From Roseovarius halotolerans (GTDB taxonomy: Bacteria > Pseudomonadota > Alphaproteobacteria > Rhodobacterales > Rhodobacteraceae), in assembly GCF_900172255.1 (NCBI RefSeq), contig NZ_FWFU01000001.1, positions 868,001-932,000 on the forward strand: DNA of 64,000 bases, in the 5' to 3' direction. The notes beneath the pieces were generated by a model. It had not been told where the DNA came from, ran no database searches, and saw only the letters and a program-made list of their open reading frames with translations. The number at the start of each line of letters is the position of its first letter. Position 1 is the stretch's first letter. Shown here piece after piece: positions 60,951 through 64,000 of the stretch. The position numbers and the translations under genes are program-made.

Positions 60951-62506
60951 GTCCCGCGTTCCAGGATGAGAAGCTGCAAGGCGGCGCGGCGCGCGGTATC
61001 CTCGAGCCCCACGGCGCGCAGGGTGGCAAGCGAATTGGAAATGTCGTCAAAACCGCGCGGCCCGGCCTGATCGAGCTGCAGCGCCGCCGTCAGGATCGCC
61101 TGTCCCAGTTTGTCGCCCTCAAGCATGCCGGCATGGGTGCGCGCCGGGCCGGTGGCATCAAACGCGCGGACAACAGCCTGTTTGAGGGGCGTATCGGCAA
61201 GATTCTCAGGCGGCGCGCCTCGTGCCAGGCCGGCCAGGAAGGCTTCGGCGGGATCGTCCGGATTGGCGCCTTGGGCGGCGGTTTCGTACTCGGGCGACAG
61301 GAGCGAGATGCGCAGGGCAAGGGCGCGGGCGGGGCCGGGCAGGCCGTCAAGCGAAGCCAGGTCCTTGCCATAGAGCTCTGCGAAGCTGACGCTCAGGCGC
61401 TGTTCCCGCATCAGCCGCCAGACCTCGGACAGGGCGGTGGCGATGGCGTCCGGCTGGCCGTTTGTCAGTGCCGCATCGAAGGCCTGCATCGCCGCGACCC
61501 TGGCCCAGACACCACCCGATGCGGCCGGGCTGCGCTCGGTATAGAGGCCCAGAAGGCGGTTGGGCGGCAAGGCGCCCGTGCGCGTCAGACGCTCGGCCGC
61601 GTCGATCCGGGCCTTCCATCCGCTTGAGGGGCGAAGATCGGCCATTGCGTAGGCGCGTGGCAGGCCCTGAGTCGGAAGCGGCTCACCGACGGATTCATAA
61701 AGCCGGAACAGAAGCGGCGTCATGTCGCTCGCCGGGGCGAGCGCATGTGAGTTTTCGACCATATCCGGATCGAGAAACTGTGCCAGAAGATCGCCTTCGG
61801 TCGCGCTCAGAAGATCAAGCGCCAGCGCGGTTTCATAGAGCAGCGCCGCTGTCTGCCAGTCGCCCGCGCGCGCCGTGCAGAATATGCGCGCACCGTAGCG
61901 CTGGCTGAGCGACGGGTTGTCGGCAAGGGCCTTGCAGGGCGTGTCCTCGGTGCCCACCAGCAGCGCCAGGTCGAGCCAGCGATCAAACAGGGCAGGGGTT
62001 GCGGGGCCCGCACGCTCGATCAGGGCAAGGGCCGGATCGACGGCGCCAAAACGCTCCAGTGCAGCCAGCCGCGCCTTGAGAAAACCCGCGCCAGCGCCCG
62101 CGTCGGCCGGGGCCTCCGCCTCGGCCAGAAGCAGCGTGTAATACAGCGCCTGAATTGCGGGCAGCGGTTCTGGCGCAAGGCGCGCAAACTGGGCCGTTAC
62201 GGCGCGTTCGGTGCTGGCTTGCCAGAGCGAGACCGGCAGGCCCGTCACGTTGGCAGGCAGAAGCCCCACCGAATCCGAGCGCGCCGAACCAAGCGGCATC
62301 ACCGCGACTTCGGGCGTGTCGACACCGTCGCTGACCGCCATGTCATCCAGCGGCACCACGCGCGGTGCAGCGACGCTGACCGACACCGGGGCATCAAGCC
62401 AGTCGATGGCTGACAGGGGCTCCTGCGCGGTGGCGCCGGAGGCGATGAAGATCGAAGCGATGAGCGCGTCAGTCTGTCTCAAGAATGATTTCCTGGCGAA
62501 TCTCAT
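60947..62506 (-). CDS. secreted protein of unknown function
   Basis: A 519-residue protein with an N-terminal signal peptide (about residues 1-28, ending SGATAQ). The rest is Ala/Leu-rich and helical, probably repeat-like (for example ALYYTLLLAEAEAPADAGAG, AFDAALTNGQPDAIATALSE), with few cysteines. It looks like a tetratricopeptide- or SEL1-like helical scaffold, but no motif is clear enough to name. Its start overlaps the 49-aa membrane gene by 38 bases, and its stop overlaps xerD. Function unknown; position suggests cell-envelope housekeeping. Confidence 0.8.
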   Translation of the reverse strand: MRFARKSFLRQTDALIASIFIASGATAQEPLSAIDWLDAPVSVSVAAPRVVPLDDMAVSDGVDTPEVAVMPLGSARSDSVGLLPANVTGLPVSLWQASTERAVTAQFARLAPEPLPAIQALYYTLLLAEAEAPADAGAGAGFLKARLAALERFGAVDPALALIERAGPATPALFDRWLDLALLVGTEDTPCKALADNPSLSQRYGARIFCTARAGDWQTAALLYETALALDLLSATEGDLLAQFLDPDMVENSHALAPASDMTPLLFRLYESVGEPLPTQGLPRAYAMADLRPSSGWKARIDAAERLTRTGALPPNRLLGLYTERSPAASGGVWARVAAMQAFDAALTNGQPDAIATALSEVWRLMREQRLSVSFAELYGKDLASLDGLPGPARALALRISLLSPEYETAAQGANPDDPAEAFLAGLARGAPPENLADTPLKQAVVRAFDATGPARTHAGMLEGDKLGQAILTAALQLDQAGPRGFDDISNSLATLRAVGLEDTARRAALQLLILERGT

Positions 62507-62618
62507 TCGTCGGGGGCGAGAAATCCGCCCCGAAGAAGGGCCCTATGTAAGCATAGCCCACAAGCCCGATGAACGCCAGAATGGCGAGATATAACAGCCA
62601 TTTGATGAGTCGTAACAT
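62469..62618 (-). CDS. 49-residue single-pass membrane protein
   Basis: A short frame: ATG at 62618, stop TGA at 62469. Residues 7-25 are one membrane helix (KWLLYLAILAFIGLVGYAYI), followed by a short tail (FFGADFSPPTNEIRQEIILE). I believe similar short proteins occur beside aroK in related genomes, but I cannot check this here. It overlaps the start of the secreted-protein gene by 38 bases, so the two could be coupled. The consistent helix plus the acidic tail, and start-to-start divergence from aroK, support it as real. Function unknown. Confidence 0.7.
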   Translation of the reverse strand: MLRLIKWLLYLAILAFIGLVGYAYIGPFFGADFSPPTNEIRQEIILETD

Positions 62619-62729
62619 GGTGGGCCTGCCTCGATCGTTCCGGATTTTTGAGTGTTTATAACTGGCCTTTTGGGCAAGATCACGTCATTCAGTGCCAACG
62701 CGCGAAATTTGGGCAGGGGAGCGCCGAAG

Positions 62730-63290
62730 GTGACTGCGCCGGAACAGTGGAAGCTGAAGAAAACCGTGGTGCTTGTCGGTATGATGGGCGCCGGGAAGAC
62801 GGCTGTCGGCAAGGCATTGGCGGTGGCGCTGCACGTTCCCTTCCTTGACTCGGATGCCGAGATAGAGCGGGCGGCGAACATGAGCATTGCCGAGATTTTC
62901 GAGCGTGACGGAGAGGCGTTCTTTCGCGACCGCGAGACGCAGGTCATCGACCGGCTGCTTGCAGATGAATGCGGGGTGCTGTCGACCGGCGGCGGGGCGT
63001 TTCTGGCGCAGAGGAACCGCGAGCTGATTTCGCGCAAGGGCGTGTCAGTCTGGTTGAAGGTCGATTTGCCGATCCTATGGAGTCGCGTAAAACATAAAGA
63101 TACCAGACCCTTGCTGCGCACAGCTAATCCATATTCTACGCTGCGCGACCTGTTCGACGCGCGCGTGCCGGTTTATGAACAGGCGGATCTTAGTGTCGAG
63201 GCGCGGGCGGATTACACGATCGAAACGATGGCGGGCAAGGTGCTGGAGGCGCTGGCGACCCGCGAGGATGTTCTGGAGAAGGTGACGTGA
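62730..63290 (+). CDS. aroK: shikimate kinase
   Basis: A 186-residue P-loop kinase: Walker A GMMGAGKT (residues 17-24), shikimate-binding FLDSDAEIE and FFRDRETQV, GVLSTGGGAFL and the adenine/lid RPLLRTANP. It makes shikimate 3-phosphate in aromatic amino-acid synthesis. The GTG at 62730 has an AGGGGAG site 8 bases upstream; the GTG at 62652 would add 26 residues with no site. The aroB start overlaps its stop by one base. Confidence 0.95.
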   Translation: MTAPEQWKLKKTVVLVGMMGAGKTAVGKALAVALHVPFLDSDAEIERAANMSIAEIFERDGEAFFRDRETQVIDRLLADECGVLSTGGGAFLAQRNRELISRKGVSVWLKVDLPILWSRVKHKDTRPLLRTANPYSTLRDLFDARVPVYEQADLSVEARADYTIETMAGKVLEALATREDVLEKVT

Positions 63291-64000
63291 TGGAAACGGT
63301 GCATGTGCCGCTGGGAGAGCGGGCCTATGACATACATATCGGCCCTGGCCTGATTGAACGGGCGGGTGAACTGATCGCACCCTTGCTGCAGCGCCCGCAT
63401 GTCGCGATCGTCGCCGATGAGCATGTTGCGAAGTTACATTCAGAAACGCTTGTAACAGCACTGAAAAGAAATGGCATTTCGTCATCGATACTAACGCTTC
63501 CACAAGGCGAGGCGACCAAGTCATGGCCCCAGTTCGAGCGGGTGGTGGAGTGGCTTCTGGAGGAGCGGATCGAGCGGCGCGACGTGGTGGTCGCCCTTGG
63601 TGGCGGGGTGGTCGGGGACCTTGTCGGCTTTGCGGCGGCGGTGCTGCGGCGGGGAGTGCGGTTCGTGCAGGTGCCCACCAGCCTGCTGGCGCAGGTGGAC
63701 AGCTCGGTTGGCGGCAAGACCGGGATCAACGCGCCGCAAGGCAAGAACCTGATCGGCGCGTTCCATCAGCCGAGCCTTGTTCTGGCCGACACGGCGGTTC
63801 TGGACAGCATGACGGAGCGCGATTTCTTGGCCGGTTACGGCGAGGTGGTCAAATATGGCCTGCTGGGAGATTCCGAATTTTTTCAATGGCTTGAGATCCA
63901 TGGCCCGAGTCTTCGCGCCGGAGATCGCGCAACCCGCGTGGCGGCGGTGAAGCGGTCGGTCGAGATGAAGGCGGACATCGTCGTGAGGGACGAAAAAGAG
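63290..64000 (+). CDS. aroB: 3-dehydroquinate synthase (3' truncated by the window end)
   Basis: The first 237 codons are present; the frame runs off the end. NAD-binding and fold motifs are GDLVGFAAAVLRRGVRFVQV, then PTSLLAQVDSSVGGKTGINA, with metal-binding Glu in LAGYGEVVKYGLL and the Lys in AVKRSVEMKADIV. It converts DAHP to 3-dehydroquinate. The ATG at 63290 shares one base with the aroK stop (TGATG), so aroK and aroB are coupled. Confidence 0.96.
   Translation, partial: METVHVPLGERAYDIHIGPGLIERAGELIAPLLQRPHVAIVADEHVAKLHSETLVTALKRNGISSSILTLPQGEATKSWPQFERVVEWLLEERIERRDVVVALGGGVVGDLVGFAAAVLRRGVRFVQVPTSLLAQVDSSVGGKTGINAPQGKNLIGAFHQPSLVLADTAVLDSMTERDFLAGYGEVVKYGLLGDSEFFQWLEIHGPSLRAGDRATRVAAVKRSVEMKADIVVRDEKE

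Overview
The window is chromosomal DNA of a high-GC alphaproteobacterium, most probably a marine Rhodobacterales (Roseobacter group). This rests on gene order and protein character: bolA/grxD downstream of purL, comEC tail-to-tail with lexA, a GTTC-N7-GTTC LexA box, argC-ccmE-ccmF-ccmH, aroB-aroK beside xerD, and a TRAP transporter. No rRNA, CRISPR array or intact insertion sequence was seen. One tRNA gene (Asn) is present. Most of the window is core metabolism; the accessory parts are a small low-GC cassette near 13-15.5 kb and several catabolic or transport islands.

Layout. 0-6.5 kb: end of a TRAP permease, a minus-strand purL-bolA-grxD group with two unknown membrane proteins, then a diaminopropionate ammonia-lyase-like enzyme and an M24 peptidase. 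6.5-7.6 kb: a VtlR/LsrB-type LysR gene followed on the same strand by what looks like an AbcR-family small RNA. 7.8-13 kb: a fused indolepyruvate ferredoxin oxidoreductase, an acyltransferase and murI. 13-15.5 kb: a cassette between direct repeats holding a PadR regulator and an unusual sugar-1-phosphate transferase, followed by a 150-bp tandem array. 15.5-21.8 kb: argC, the ccmE/ccmF/ccmH genes with a muramidase-holin lysis pair inserted between ccmE and ccmF, and an enoyl-CoA hydratase. 21.9-27.5 kb: gltA, gltX, comEC, lexA. 27.7-32 kb: a malate thiokinase, malyl-CoA lyase and serine-glyoxylate aminotransferase operon (serine-cycle-type C1/C2 assimilation). 32-40 kb: a LuxR-type regulator, a sulfotransferase and a six-gene Mrp/Pha cation/proton antiporter operon. 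40-49.3 kb: an IclR-controlled peptide ABC transporter with a gamma-glutamyltransferase-like enzyme and an M20 peptidase. 49.4-58.4 kb: tRNA-Asn, a metallo-beta-lactamase-fold hydrolase, a histidine kinase, a MobA-like nucleotidyltransferase, two divergent dimethylglycine/sarcosine dehydrogenase paralogues and a LysE exporter. 58.5-64 kb: a CNNM/CorC-type protein, xerD, a secreted unknown, a 49-aa membrane protein, aroK and a truncated aroB.

Links between regions. The putative small RNA carries two anti-Shine-Dalgarno stretches. One can form 10 contiguous pairs with the ribosome binding site of the peptide-binding protein gene at 40.9 kb, which suggests post-transcriptional control of that ABC system. 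Four copies of a hairpin element ending in CCCCCGAGGTA lie just behind stop codons, always in the orientation of the gene they follow. The lysis pair and comEC are the sort of genes tied to CtrA-controlled gene transfer agent release and uptake in this order. A near-consensus CtrA box sits before comEC, but only a half-site sits before the lysis pair.
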